Source of the DNA: JAVBOO01 sp031550435
Lineage (GTDB): Bacteria > Bacillota > Clostridia > Lachnospirales > WRAX01
DNA: 64,000 nt
Assembly (NCBI GenBank): GCA_031550435.1
Contig: JAVBOO010000024.1
Location: forward strand, 1 to 64,000
Direction: 5' to 3'
Position 1 is the stretch's first letter. Every line of letters begins with the position of its first letter. Position numbers and translations under genes: made by a program. The notes below the pieces were generated by a model that ran no database searches, was not told the DNA's origin, and saw nothing but the letters and a program-made list of their open reading frames with translations. Shown one piece after another: positions 16,727 to 24,672 of this stretch.

Positions 16727-17323
16727 CTAATTACTTTCCTTAGGCTGAGTCTGAGCCCCTCTGAGCTCTTTCTCCCATTCGTCCAAACCTTTCATAACCG
16801 CATCACGTGTCTTGTTGCAGATATCGGGAAGTCCCCCTCCCCATGCTTCTTCCGCCTGTTTAAAACCCTCAATAATAGCGTTTTTAAGTTCGGTGAATTT
16901 TGACAAATCGTTTCCGCCAAGCGCCTTTGCAAAGCTCAGTATTCTCTCTGAGGTCTGCTTAACGCCGAAATAGCCGTCCTCACTGATTGCTTCCTGCGCT
17001 GCCGCTCTTGTTTCCGGATCAATATCTATCATTGGGTCTTCTTCAAAAAGAGCGGATTTTCTTGTTTTCTTACCCTGATTTTCAACAAGCTTCGCAACCA
17101 TTTTCTTGAAAGCTTCTATGTGTTGATGGCTCTCCTTAAGAACGGCATTGGCATCGGGTATTGATATCGTTGACTTCTCCGAACCTCTTTCCACCACAAC
17201 GTCTTGATTTGTCGTTTGTTCGTTCTTTACGACTGCGGTTTCGCTGCTGCTTTCGCTCTGCTTAGTCTGGGTGTTTGCCGCCGGAACTTGAGTCTGCGCC
17301 GAACCCACTCTGTTTACATCCAT
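16727..17323 (-). CDS. Hypothetical protein with low-complexity N-terminus
   Basis: A 198-residue protein that I do not recognise with confidence. The first 60 residues are Gln/Ser/Thr-rich and probably disordered. The rest is helical, with an acidic stretch (EEDPMIDIDPE) and a conserved-looking C-terminus containing FAKALGGNDLSKFTELKNAI, EEAWGGGLPDICNKT and VMKGLDEWE. No signal peptide or membrane helix. AAGGAG precedes the ATG. A similar modular layout occurs in small clostridial proteins with envelope or appendage roles, but no function is claimed. Confidence 0.75.
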   Translation of the reverse strand: MDVNRVGSAQTQVPAANTQTKQSESSSETAVVKNEQTTNQDVVVERGSEKSTISIPDANAVLKESHQHIEAFKKMVAKLVENQGKKTRKSALFEEDPMIDIDPETRAAAQEAISEDGYFGVKQTSERILSFAKALGGNDLSKFTELKNAIIEGFKQAEEAWGGGLPDICNKTRDAVMKGLDEWEKELRGAQTQPKESN

Positions 17324-17461
17324 GTCATTCGCTCCTTCAATATTGAACTATCCGTTATATACCGCCGCCTTGCCGCTTTTCCGCACAAAAGGCAACTCAT
17401 TTTGCCGCAAAAATTGCACCTAACATTTATATCGGTTAAAAACGAATAAACATTAGGCGCA

Positions 17462-17746
17462 CTATTTTTTGATAAAAATTATTTCATCGGATTTTATGTA
17501 GCCCTTCTCGCGCAAAATCTTTTCATAATAAGCATCGCTGTTCATTTCTTCGGCTTCTTGCTTGATCTTGTCCGTCTCAGATGCCTCGTCGGCTATTTTT
17601 TGATTTACTGCGCTGATTTCAGACCTTATCGAATAAATATTCGCAAGATTGCTGAAAACGAAATAGGAAAAAAAGGCCACCAGCCCAACTATAACAGCAA
17701 TATGTACATAAACCTTCATATCTTTGCCCGATTTTATCTTTTGCAC
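17462..17746 (-). CDS. divIC: Septum formation initiator, DivIC/FtsB-like
   Basis: A 94-residue bitopic membrane protein with a short cytosolic N-terminus, one transmembrane helix (about residues 13-30), an extracellular coiled coil (about 35-70) and a short C-terminal domain ending LREKGYIKSDEIIFIKK, the DivIC/FtsB pattern. It takes part in divisome assembly. The start is probably GTG at 17746; an ATG at 17719 has a weaker RBS. It follows yabP-yabQ, as in Bacillus. Confidence 0.85.
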   Translation of the reverse strand: MQKIKSGKDMKVYVHIAVIVGLVAFFSYFVFSNLANIYSIRSEISAVNQKIADEASETDKIKQEAEEMNSDAYYEKILREKGYIKSDEIIFIKK

Positions 17747-17789
17747 GATACTGCCACCCGCCCCGCCGTGGTTTTTCTACCAGAATTTG

Positions 17790-18314
17790 CTATGTCTTTT
17801 TCAAAATGACTGAAAATTCTTTTCGAACTTTTCGGTACTTTATTCTGCCATATTTTTTGAGCCTGCGCAAGCCAACAAGCGTTCGATTTTGAGCCTTTTC
17901 AAGAGTTTTTCCGATAAACCTCGCAGGAAAACTCAATAAATATACTAAAAATCTGAAGGGTGCCAACAGTATGTTGAAGGTAACTTGCAGTACCTTTTTA
18001 ATAAAATTCACAATGGCAACCGAAACCGGCAAAAACAACCTGCTTAATGTTTCAAAATATATTACCGCCCCGATCGCGGCTCCGAGTATGGCATAAAAGC
18101 GTATCTCGCCGTAGTTTTCGGTCAGCATGACATAAAACATAAACAACGATACGGCAACCCAAAAAACTATGTCTTCAATTTGTGTCAGAAAATTCGGGTG
18201 TTTAACCGTACGCCTGAACACACGAAGACAGTCAAAGACAAAGCCTATAATAAAGCCAGACGCAACGGTCATTAGAAAAATTTGCGCCTGAGTTGCCATT
18301 GAAAGTATTTTCAT
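17790..18314 (-). CDS. yabQ: Spore cortex biosynthesis protein YabQ
   Basis: A 174-residue membrane protein with an N-terminal block of about four helices (MATQAQIFLMTVASGFIIGF onward) and a basic C-terminal tail. Family Spore_YabQ. In B. subtilis it is made in the mother cell and needed for cortex formation. It starts nine bases after the yabP stop codon, so they form an operon with divIC. Confidence 0.9.
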   Translation of the reverse strand: MKILSMATQAQIFLMTVASGFIIGFVFDCLRVFRRTVKHPNFLTQIEDIVFWVAVSLFMFYVMLTENYGEIRFYAILGAAIGAVIYFETLSRLFLPVSVAIVNFIKKVLQVTFNILLAPFRFLVYLLSFPARFIGKTLEKAQNRTLVGLRRLKKYGRIKYRKVRKEFSVILKKT

Positions 18315-18322
18315 AGCGGCAC

Positions 18323-18610
18323 CTATTTAAACAGCTTGCCGAAGAATGAACCCTTGCTTCCGGGCCCTGCTCCGTGATCTTCGTAAGAAATGTTATATAT
18401 TTCACCCTCTATGTCTAACTCTCCTACATCGAGATTCAGTCTGTTTACATGCAGATTATAGCCTTTTACAACTACAACACCTTTATCGGTTTCAGCGTAA
18501 ATAGCATCCTCATCGAACGAAATCACGTCTGTGATACCGGTCAGCGACAAATCTTTGCGTTCGTTCATGATAAGGCTGTGTTTAAACACCGTTCTTTTTT
18601 CGTCAGCCAT
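18323..18610 (-). CDS. yabP: Sporulation protein YabP
   Basis: A 95-residue YabP/YqfC-type protein. The core reads HSLIMNERKDLSLTGITDVI, then TDKGVVVVKGYNLHVNRLNL and ELDIEGEIYNISY. In Bacillus it is mother-cell expressed and required for spore cortex assembly. The start is the ATG at 18610 with AAGGAGG upstream; the upstream extension in the same frame reads through repeat A2 and is not coding. The usual upstream partners hup and hslR are absent. Confidence 0.9.
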   Translation of the reverse strand: MADEKRTVFKHSLIMNERKDLSLTGITDVISFDEDAIYAETDKGVVVVKGYNLHVNRLNLDVGELDIEGEIYNISYEDHGAGPGSKGSFFGKLFK

Positions 18611-18640
18611 AATAATATCCTCCTTGTACCCGACTGCTAC

Positions 18641-18748
18641 TGATCCCCCGATTAAACCATACGGTTTAATCACCCCCTTATACCGGCACTGCGAGCCTAA
18701 GGGGGATTGAGGCGCCATTTTAGCGAATGTTTAATTGTCGCCTCAATA
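18641..18748. repeat. Family A repeat, full copy A2
   Basis: A 108-bp copy containing all three stems: the GATTAAACC/GGTTTAATC palindrome, the CCCCCTTA/TAAGGGGG stem, and TTGAGGCG...CGCCTCAA. It lies upstream of yabP. Confidence 0.9.
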
Positions 18749-19019
18749 CCGTTACTTGTATTATATTTTTGCACCGGTTAAATATGACATGTTTAAATTT
18801 GCAAATATCACAGTGGAAGTAAAATACAGCATAAAATACATACACGGTTACTCGTGCCGAGCCGGAGCGCTTGTGCCCTTGCAAGGGTACAATAAAATAT
18901 AACTGACTATATTTTATTGCCGAAGTAATAGCGCGTCCTCGCATACGCTTTTCCCGTTTGAGCCTCACATGCACACCTCGCGACTGCTTTCAAGTTATTC
19001 ATCGAAAGCGCAAACAACA
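18749..19019. repeat. Intergenic region with family B repeat (about 18838-18950)
   Basis: No gene is supported. About 18838-18950 matches family B: CGGTTACTCGTGCCGAGC, an inner hairpin TGCCCTTGCAAGGGTA, then AATAAAATATA/TATATTTTATT and TTGCCGAAGTAATA at the end. The 5' part of the element is degraded. Confidence 0.65.
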
Positions 19020-19067
19020 AAAGGGCTGTATTAAAACGATTTTAGAAATCGTTTTAATACAGCCCTT
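19020..19067 (-). terminator. Rho-independent terminator of tRNA-Arg
   Basis: AAGGGCTGTATTAAAACGAT and its exact complement flank a short loop; on the minus strand the stem is followed by TTTTGTTGTTT. It begins about six bases after the 3' end of the tRNA. Confidence 0.9.
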
Positions 19068-19072
19068 ACAGA

Positions 19073-19146
<74 letters not shown>

Positions 19147-19202
19147 ATATTCAAAACAAAGTACAGCACGATTTCACTGACACTCTGTTTCAAACGAAGC
19201 AC

Positions 19203-19231
19203 AGTATAATACATAAAAAATGATTTGTCAA
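19203..19231 (-). promoter_or_regulatory. Strong sigma-A promoter of tRNA-Arg
   Basis: On the minus strand TTGACA (19226-19231) and TATACT (19203-19208) are separated by exactly 17 bases, about 57 bases upstream of the tRNA 5' end. Confidence 0.85.
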
Positions 19232-19270
19232 GCATTATGCAAGCAACAGACAAACTTTAGTAAAGTACTG

Positions 19271-19843
19271 TTATTTTTCCTGACTATCTTCCTCATCCAA
19301 AACGAGGTTCAGTATACCCCCGTACAGCGTCGAAACGTTTGTACGCCAATTTGTGCAGATATCAACCGCCTGCTGCTTTGTCACGACGGAAACGCTGAGC
19401 TCCATCAGCATCATCTCATCTTCGTAAAGCGCGCATTTTACTATGTATTCGTTATTTTTGTGGTCGAAGAAATAATTGGCAATGGTTTGAAAATCCTGCT
19501 TGACGCTTTTTCTGTTTTCGGCAACATATTTAAGCACTTTGTTCCGGGTGGACTGAAATATGTCTTTAAGAAAAAGGTCGATTGTCAGCAAACCTTCCTC
19601 TGTTATCGTATATCTCGTTGTGTTGTTATCAAGCGTTTTCTCGAGATAGCCCGCTTCCGTAAGCTCGTTCAGATATTCTGAAAGCATCAAGGTATTCAGT
19701 ATACCTTCTTCCAAAATAAACTGTTCGATTTGCCCTTTAGTCATAGGTATGTCCATCTTTTCAACCAAGTACAATATGATAACTTTATGCTGTATCTTTG
19801 AAAAATCCGTTTCGGTCTCCGGAAACATGTTCTGCTGTGACAA
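19271..19843 (-). CDS. DUF4364 family protein (winged-helix-like regulator)
   Basis: A 190-residue DUF4364 protein of Clostridia. The N-terminal half reads as a PadR-like winged helix (KVIILYLVEKMDIPMTKGQI, then LSEYLNELTEAGYLEK and TRYTITEEGLLTI). The C-terminal half is a mixed alpha/beta domain. Role unknown; DNA binding is inferred from the fold. The best start is TTG at 19843, six bases after AGGAGG; the ATG at 19828 is too far from any RBS. Confidence 0.8.
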   Translation of the reverse strand: MSQQNMFPETETDFSKIQHKVIILYLVEKMDIPMTKGQIEQFILEEGILNTLMLSEYLNELTEAGYLEKTLDNNTTRYTITEEGLLTIDLFLKDIFQSTRNKVLKYVAENRKSVKQDFQTIANYFFDHKNNEYIVKCALYEDEMMLMELSVSVVTKQQAVDICTNWRTNVSTLYGGILNLVLDEEDSQEK

Positions 19844-20061
19844 ACTCCACCTCCTACCTGTAAAATATGATATCCTTGCCAAAGCGCCGAGATGATACCG
19901 GCAATAATTATAGTACAAAATCCGAGCTTTAACAAGCACAAAAAGTTTTTTGTCAAATTTTGCGTTATTGATACCCCTATACCGGCCATGCGGGCCAAAT
20001 GTGGATTGAGCGACAAGTTTAGCAAATGGTTTAATTATCGCATCAAGAAGAACAAACTTTA
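19844..20061. repeat. Intergenic region with degenerate family A repeat (A3, about 19967-20046)
   Basis: No gene is supported. About 19967-20046 keeps TTATTGATACCCCTATACCGG, then GATTGAGCGACAAG and TTTAATTATCGC, recognisable as a decayed family A copy that has lost the 9+9 palindrome. The start of the DUF4364 transcript should also lie in this gap. Confidence 0.6.
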
Positions 20062-20096
20062 AAGGCCTGCTCACCTTTTTTTGCGGCAAGCAGACC
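20062..20096 (-). terminator. Possible terminator of the spoIIIA operon
   Basis: On the minus strand GGTCTGCT pairs with AGCAGGCC around an A-rich loop and is followed by TTTAAAGTTTG. The T-run is weak, so this is tentative. It lies 175 bases past spoIIIAH with repeats D2 and E1 between. Confidence 0.4.
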
Positions 20097-20102
20097 ATTT
20101 AT

Positions 20103-20221
20103 GGGCATGTTGAAAAATTGCCTTGCGGCTTTCCCTATAAAATGGAAAATCACTATTTTCCAAGGGAGAGCGCCGCTCGCTCAGACCAATTCTTAGTCTT
20201 CGTACGCAATTTTCAACACTT
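20103..20221. mobile_element. Family D repeat, full copy D2 (MITE-like)
   Basis: A 119-bp element with inverted ends GGGCATGTTGAAAAATTGC and GCAATTTTCAACACTT, plus an inner palindrome around TGGAAAATcactATTTTCCA. Flanks are CATTTAT (20096-20102) and CCTTTAT (20222-20228), 6 of 7 bases identical, consistent with a target duplication. No coding capacity. Confidence 0.75.
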
Positions 20222-20228
20222 CCTTTAT

Positions 20229-20255
20229 AGTTGTTTAAGCCAAAAACGGTCTTAA
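20229..20255. repeat. Palindrome E, copy E1
   Basis: GTTTAAGCCaAAAACGGTCTTAAAC, an almost perfect inverted repeat. A second copy is at 50073-50097. It abuts element D2. Confidence 0.6.
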
Positions 20256-20272
20256 ACAATGCCCTTTACACC

Positions 20273-20986
20273 TCAGCCTTTAAGAGGACTGATTTTTATG
20301 TTTTCAACGCTAAACCCCGTCTGCCTCTTTACTATGTCTTCGATCTGAACCAGCTCCGCGTCCGAAAGCACTTTTTTACTGACTATTACTTCGACGCCTG
20401 CATCACCGATGCAAACATAGGCCTCTGTGAAGCCCTTTGCCTCTATCATAGCTTCTGTCGTGGTTTCAGCCTCGGTTCTCTGGCGGATTGTTTGAACCTG
20501 ATCGGCAAATTTTGCTCTCTGGTCTTTTTCAAGGTTTGTGCTGTTAATGAGCTGCATTAGTGTTTCTCTGTCCTTGCTTCTCGCCTGCTCGCGTTCCAGC
20601 TTTGCTTCAACGAAGAAAGACGAATCGTTTGTTGAGTTTACAAACACGGCTGTTCCCGGCTCTCTTTCCGTACTTTCGTTTGTGCCGGTACTTTCGTTTG
20701 TGCTCGTGCTGCCGCTGCCCTCCTGCTCTGTCAGCGCGATGCCGATTTCGCTGTTTACGAGTGCGTTCCCCGTAATTTCGTCGCCCGAACCGTTTTTAAT
20801 TACCGCAACCTCCTGCCCCGTCGTTTCGTCGAGTATGTACAATTGGTCCGTATTCGAGTTTTCCTCGATATTAGCGACATTGTCGTTGTTTGCTTTCTTG
20901 CCGTCAACGTAATTCAAATAACCCGCAAAACCTATCATTAATACGAGAGCGGTAATGATCACGGAATTTCTTTTGATAACAAACAT
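20273..20986 (-). CDS. spoIIIAH: Stage III sporulation protein AH
   Basis: A 237-residue bitopic protein: N-terminal transmembrane segment (about residues 8-26), a Ser/Thr/Gly/Glu-rich linker (about 85-120), then the conserved ring-building domain (ELVQIEDIVKRQTGFSVENI). In Bacillus it pairs with SpoIIQ to form the channel joining mother cell and forespore. Start ATG at 20986 with GGAGGATC upstream. Last gene of the spoIIIA operon. Confidence 0.93.
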   Translation of the reverse strand: MFVIKRNSVIITALVLMIGFAGYLNYVDGKKANNDNVANIEENSNTDQLYILDETTGQEVAVIKNGSGDEITGNALVNSEIGIALTEQEGSGSTSTNESTGTNESTEREPGTAVFVNSTNDSSFFVEAKLEREQARSKDRETLMQLINSTNLEKDQRAKFADQVQTIRQRTEAETTTEAMIEAKGFTEAYVCIGDAGVEVIVSKKVLSDAELVQIEDIVKRQTGFSVENIKISPLKG

Positions 20987-21043
20987 TTATTGATCCTCCT
21001 GCAAATTTTATTGGATATACCTTTTGATGCCGGTACCTGCCCG

Positions 21044-21619
21044 TTACTTCATTTTCAACACAGATACCTTGTGCGGCTCTATGCCGAGTGAAGCGCTTGC
21101 CGCCTTTATAAGCGCGTCTCTTATAAATGCATTGTCTCCTCCCTTCGCAACAATAATAGCTCCTTCTATTTGAGGTCTGTATTCTTTCAGCACAAAAGGG
21201 GCCTCACTGCCGTCAGGGCTCTTGACCGTAACGGTTTTTTCGTCCGTTTTTTGCTGGTTTACGGTTCTTGTTCCGCCGTTTACATCCTTTTCCTCGGTAA
21301 CCGCAATGTCTTCGGAAACATCAGTCGCCGGCACTTTTTCGGCGCCTTGCTTAAACGTCAGAAACACTTTAACATCGCCCGCTCCGTCTACAAGCGAAAG
21401 TATCGCCTCCAGCTTTTCGGATAACAAAGTCTCGTAGTCAGGCTGTAACGTCGGCTGGGTTACATACACAGGCGTTTGGTTATTGTCCTGCGAAACCCCG
21501 GGGACATCAAAAACCGTTTTGCTCAGGATTAGAAGCGCCACCCCCACACAGAACATGAGTAACAGCAGATAAAGTCGTTTGTTGTCCTTTTCCTTGAAAA
21601 GATTTTTAAAAAAACTCAA
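21044..21619 (-). CDS. spoIIIAG: Stage III sporulation protein AG
   Basis: A protein of about 191 residues with one N-terminal membrane segment (LYLLLLMFCVGVALLILS) and a C-terminal ring-building domain (YETLLSEKLEAILSLVDGAG, then GAIIVAKGGDNAFIRDALI). It forms the large ring of the SpoIIIA-SpoIIQ channel. The frame is open to 21655. The TTG at 21619, seven bases after GGGGG, is preferred; the TTG at 21655 is the alternative. Confidence 0.9.
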   Translation of the reverse strand: MSFFKNLFKEKDNKRLYLLLLMFCVGVALLILSKTVFDVPGVSQDNNQTPVYVTQPTLQPDYETLLSEKLEAILSLVDGAGDVKVFLTFKQGAEKVPATDVSEDIAVTEEKDVNGGTRTVNQQKTDEKTVTVKSPDGSEAPFVLKEYRPQIEGAIIVAKGGDNAFIRDALIKAASASLGIEPHKVSVLKMK

Positions 21620-21656
21620 GTATATGCCCCCGTTCCTCTTTGGTTTAACGGGCAAC

Positions 21657-22292
21657 TCATCTTTTAGAAACGTCGTCCGCTACAGTAATATATATATTGT
21701 CATAAGACAAATTATAGAAGTCGGAAATAACTTTTTTTATGCTTAATATGTCAGGACTATCGGGTTCGGGAGCGCCGGTTCTTATGGGTGAAAACACTGA
21801 CACCGACTCCACAGAGACAGGTTCGATTCTTATGAGCGGTTTCTGTGTCGGCTCGGCCGCTTTTTCTCTCAGCGTCACGCTGACAGCCAATATGGTCCCG
21901 AAGCCGTCTTCCGTCGAGTCTATACTGAAGTCCGAACTGATAAATTCGAACACTCCCCCGGCATTAATTTTTTCTTTGGTCTGCTCGTTCAGCCTTGCCT
22001 TGTATTCACTGATAACAAGCTGTTTGTTGCTCTCGGTGTAAAACGCCGCCTCTTTGGAAATAACATCCGTGTTGATCTGACCCGTCAGCTTATCGACTAT
22101 CTCATCCACAGGCGCGGAAAAGCCGCCGATAAGCGTTTGCAGCGGTGAGAGCACGATAAAAATCATCACAAAGCCAAGCGTTAAGTTCACAAACTTTTTG
22201 TACTTGGAATTCGGAACTATCATTTCTACAAAAGCTGTAAAAATAATAAATACGGCAACATTCCTTATATATGAAGAAAAGCTTTCAAGCAA
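21657..22292 (-). CDS. spoIIIAF: Stage III sporulation protein AF
   Basis: A 211-residue protein with two N-terminal membrane segments (YIRNVAVFIIFTAFVEMIVP and FVNLTLGFVMIFIVLSPLQT) followed by a soluble domain. It is part of the SpoIIIA complex in the outer forespore membrane. The start is TTG at 22292 with AAGGGGGTG upstream. It begins 14 bases after the spoIIIAE stop codon. Confidence 0.92.
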   Translation of the reverse strand: MLESFSSYIRNVAVFIIFTAFVEMIVPNSKYKKFVNLTLGFVMIFIVLSPLQTLIGGFSAPVDEIVDKLTGQINTDVISKEAAFYTESNKQLVISEYKARLNEQTKEKINAGGVFEFISSDFSIDSTEDGFGTILAVSVTLREKAAEPTQKPLIRIEPVSVESVSVFSPIRTGAPEPDSPDILSIKKVISDFYNLSYDNIYITVADDVSKR

Positions 22293-22306
22293 CGCCCTGC
22301 ACCCCC

Positions 22307-23464
22307 TTATAACGACAGCGTTATCATCGCCGCAAACATAAACAGTACGGTTACGAGAACGCAGGCCCCCAGAAGCAGTACAGCATAAGACCCGGTAGCG
22401 TCTATCGCCTTAACAATTCTCGGCTCGCTTATCGGCTGAATAAGCCCTGCCGTCAGCTTAAAAATCAACATAAGCGCAAGCAGCTTCAGTATGGGTGCGG
22501 CGCATATCATTACCATAACGATTATCAGGGCGACCATTGTTCCGGTTTTGACTGCTCCGGCCCATATCGACACTGTGTCAACCGCTCCCGTCAAAGCCTG
22601 GCCGACAAACGGCACAACGTTTATAACGGCTTTAGCGGACTTTGTCACCCCGTTGGAAAGTATCGGTGCGCTGAGACCTTGCAGCGAAAGTATGCCGATA
22701 AAAAGAACGGCTATACCCTTCATCACCCAGCCGACAGTTTTTGTAACAAGCTCGGACAGCTTTGTAAGTAAAGCCCTGTCCGATATATGATTAACAAGCT
22801 CAAGCCCCGCGGCAACTGTGATTACAGTTAAAATAACGTCCCTGACAAACTTGACTGTAAAACTGTTTATAAACAGCAGCATGGGATTTATTACATATGC
22901 CGTCGTAACTTTGCCCGACATGTACAAAAGACTCATCATCACGGGAATTGAGGCCTCCATGAGAGAGCATACCTCAGATATAAGCCCGTGCGCTATTCCG
23001 ACACAGATATTCAGCGATGAAACAAGCAAAATCGTGATTACTATATAAGTAACAAAAAAACCGACCTCGGATATACCGTCTTGTTTAAATGACGAAGAAA
23101 GGTTTTTGAATAACGCGCCGATTATGGAAATCAGCACCATGTTTTTCATAAGTGACGCAAACGAACCTATCTCGGAAAAAAGTCCCGAAAGAATGTATCT
23201 GAATATACTGTCGGGCGAAACGTCAATTTCACCGCGAATGGCTCTGAAAATCAGGTCTTTTAAATCCGCGCTTTTCACCGGCACGGTTTTAGAGCTTTTT
23301 ATAACATCGCCTATACTGTCCAAATCCAGTATTTCAAGCTGGCTGTCGATGTTTCTCTGAATCTCCGCATCTTCAAGATATGTTTCACCCGCTGAAACGG
23401 CAAAAGGACAGATAATAACGGCAAACAGCATAAACACGGCAACAACAGAAAGCGCTTTTTTCAT
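22307..23464 (-). CDS. spoIIIAE: Stage III sporulation protein AE
   Basis: A 385-residue polytopic membrane protein with an N-terminal signal-like segment, an extracytoplasmic region to about residue 100, and seven or eight helices to the end. This is the family's usual layout and length. In Bacillus it is essential for forespore engulfment-stage channel function and may be the transport subunit. RBS GGGTG before the ATG at 23464. Confidence 0.95.
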   Translation of the reverse strand: MKKALSVVAVFMLFAVIICPFAVSAGETYLEDAEIQRNIDSQLEILDLDSIGDVIKSSKTVPVKSADLKDLIFRAIRGEIDVSPDSIFRYILSGLFSEIGSFASLMKNMVLISIIGALFKNLSSSFKQDGISEVGFFVTYIVITILLVSSLNICVGIAHGLISEVCSLMEASIPVMMSLLYMSGKVTTAYVINPMLLFINSFTVKFVRDVILTVITVAAGLELVNHISDRALLTKLSELVTKTVGWVMKGIAVLFIGILSLQGLSAPILSNGVTKSAKAVINVVPFVGQALTGAVDTVSIWAGAVKTGTMVALIIVMVMICAAPILKLLALMLIFKLTAGLIQPISEPRIVKAIDATGSYAVLLLGACVLVTVLFMFAAMITLSL

Positions 23465-23488
23465 ATGTACACCCGTCTTTCCTCACGG

Positions 23489-23875
23489 TTATGGCAAAAG
23501 ATAAACAACCTGGTTCACCAGCGCGAAAATTATCGGGGCGGATACCGTCATTATTAGTATCTTTCCGCCCATTTCTATCTTTGATGCAATCGCCCCTTCC
23601 CCCGCATCCGCCGCAATCTGAGAAGAGAACTCGGAAATATAAGCGATACCGAGTATTTTTAGTATCGGCTCAACAAAAGGAACAGAGCTTTGTATCTTGC
23701 CGGCTGTGTTGTTTATAAGGTCAAACACCGCCGAAAGCTTCGGAAGCACCATAACTATAATCAGCACTGAAGCCGCAAGCCCGACCATAACGGAAAACGT
23801 AGGATTGTCCCTCTTTATCGCTATACTCAAAACGACCGCTATAATGCCGACTGAAGCAATTTGAGTTATATTCAT
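23489..23875 (-). CDS. spoIIIAD: Stage III sporulation protein AD
   Basis: A 128-residue membrane protein with four helices, starting ITQIASVGIIAVVLSIAIK and ending in a hydrophobic helix. Family SpoIIIAC/AD. AAAGGTG precedes the ATG. The gap to spoIIIAC (73 bases) contains a D-type repeat remnant, unlike the tight spacing elsewhere in the operon. Confidence 0.93.
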   Translation of the reverse strand: MNITQIASVGIIAVVLSIAIKRDNPTFSVMVGLAASVLIIVMVLPKLSAVFDLINNTAGKIQSSVPFVEPILKILGIAYISEFSSQIAADAGEGAIASKIEMGGKILIMTVSAPIIFALVNQVVYLLP

Positions 23876-23892
23876 GAAATCACCTTTGGCTT

Positions 23893-23948
23893 ATGTAAAA
23901 GTTTAAAAACTGCGCACAAACCCGCTTGGCGGGTTGAGCGAGCGGCAG
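23893..23948. repeat. Family D remnant between spoIIIAC and spoIIIAD
   Basis: AAAACTGCGCACAAACCC, then a CCCGCTTGGCGGG hairpin and TTGAGCGAGCGGC, match the left half of element D1 (42068-42187). It fills the operon gap and would appear in the spoIIIA mRNA as a small hairpin. Confidence 0.7.
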
Positions 23949-24143
23949 TTATAACTTAAACAGTGTCTGTACCTCAGTAAAGAGCCGGCTTATATACCCG
24001 ATTACCCAGAACAATACAACCACGAGCCCTGCAAGAGTTGTCATCGTTGCCTGTTCCTCTCTGCCCGAATGCTTCAGCACCTGGTTAAGCACCGACACGA
24101 GTATTCCGACCGCCGCTATCTGAAAAATTACGGTAATATCCAT
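23949..24143 (-). CDS. spoIIIAC: Stage III sporulation protein AC
   Basis: A 64-residue protein with two membrane helices joined by the conserved segment NQVLKHSGREEQATM. This is the full length for SpoIIIAC, a component of the mother cell-forespore channel. It starts 13 bases after spoIIIAB. Confidence 0.95.
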   Translation of the reverse strand: MDITVIFQIAAVGILVSVLNQVLKHSGREEQATMTTLAGLVVVLFWVIGYISRLFTEVQTLFKL

Positions 24144-24156
24144 TTAGCACCCGCTT

Positions 24157-24672
24157 TCAAATCAATACTACGGTTACCAGCAAGCCCGACATTATTCCGA
24201 GGCTTGTGAACAAATTTTTGTTTTTCGCCGCGTTTTCTCGCAGCTCGGCGCATTTAAGGTCTATATAGTCAGTCAGCATGGTCATCCCCGAGAGTTGCAG
24301 CCGCTTGTCGATGTAGCCGAGAGTCTGACCCATTTCAGCTATCATTTCGGAATCCTCGGTTGTCAGATACGAATTTTTCAAGGCAGAGTCCACAGACTTT
24401 ACCCATGCCGTATACGCCGTCTCACTTTCGTCTTTCATGTTTATATGCATCTGATTAAACAGCGCCGATATTATCCCCGTGCATTTTTCCGATATGTCCA
24501 GCACTGCTTCCGGCAAAAGTATCACGGAGTATTCAATGCTCGAACGAAGCATGTTTAACGCTCTTTTCATCTCTGTAAGCTCCGCCGCCCTGTACTCGCC
24601 GCGCTTTGAAAAATAGTAGCCGATAAGTGTTCCCGAAAACACGGCGACTAGGCTGCCTATATACTTAAGCAT
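24157..24672 (-). CDS. spoIIIAB: Stage III sporulation protein AB
   Basis: A protein of about 171 residues with an N-terminal membrane helix (KYIGSLVAVFSGTLIGYYFS), a helical soluble domain of GspF/PilC-like type, and a C-terminal membrane helix (TSLGIMSGLLVTVVLI). Start ATG at 24672 or 24690; both overlap the end of spoIIIAA, so translation is coupled. Confidence 0.93.
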   Translation of the reverse strand: MLKYIGSLVAVFSGTLIGYYFSKRGEYRAAELTEMKRALNMLRSSIEYSVILLPEAVLDISEKCTGIISALFNQMHINMKDESETAYTAWVKSVDSALKNSYLTTEDSEMIAEMGQTLGYIDKRLQLSGMTMLTDYIDLKCAELRENAAKNKNLFTSLGIMSGLLVTVVLI

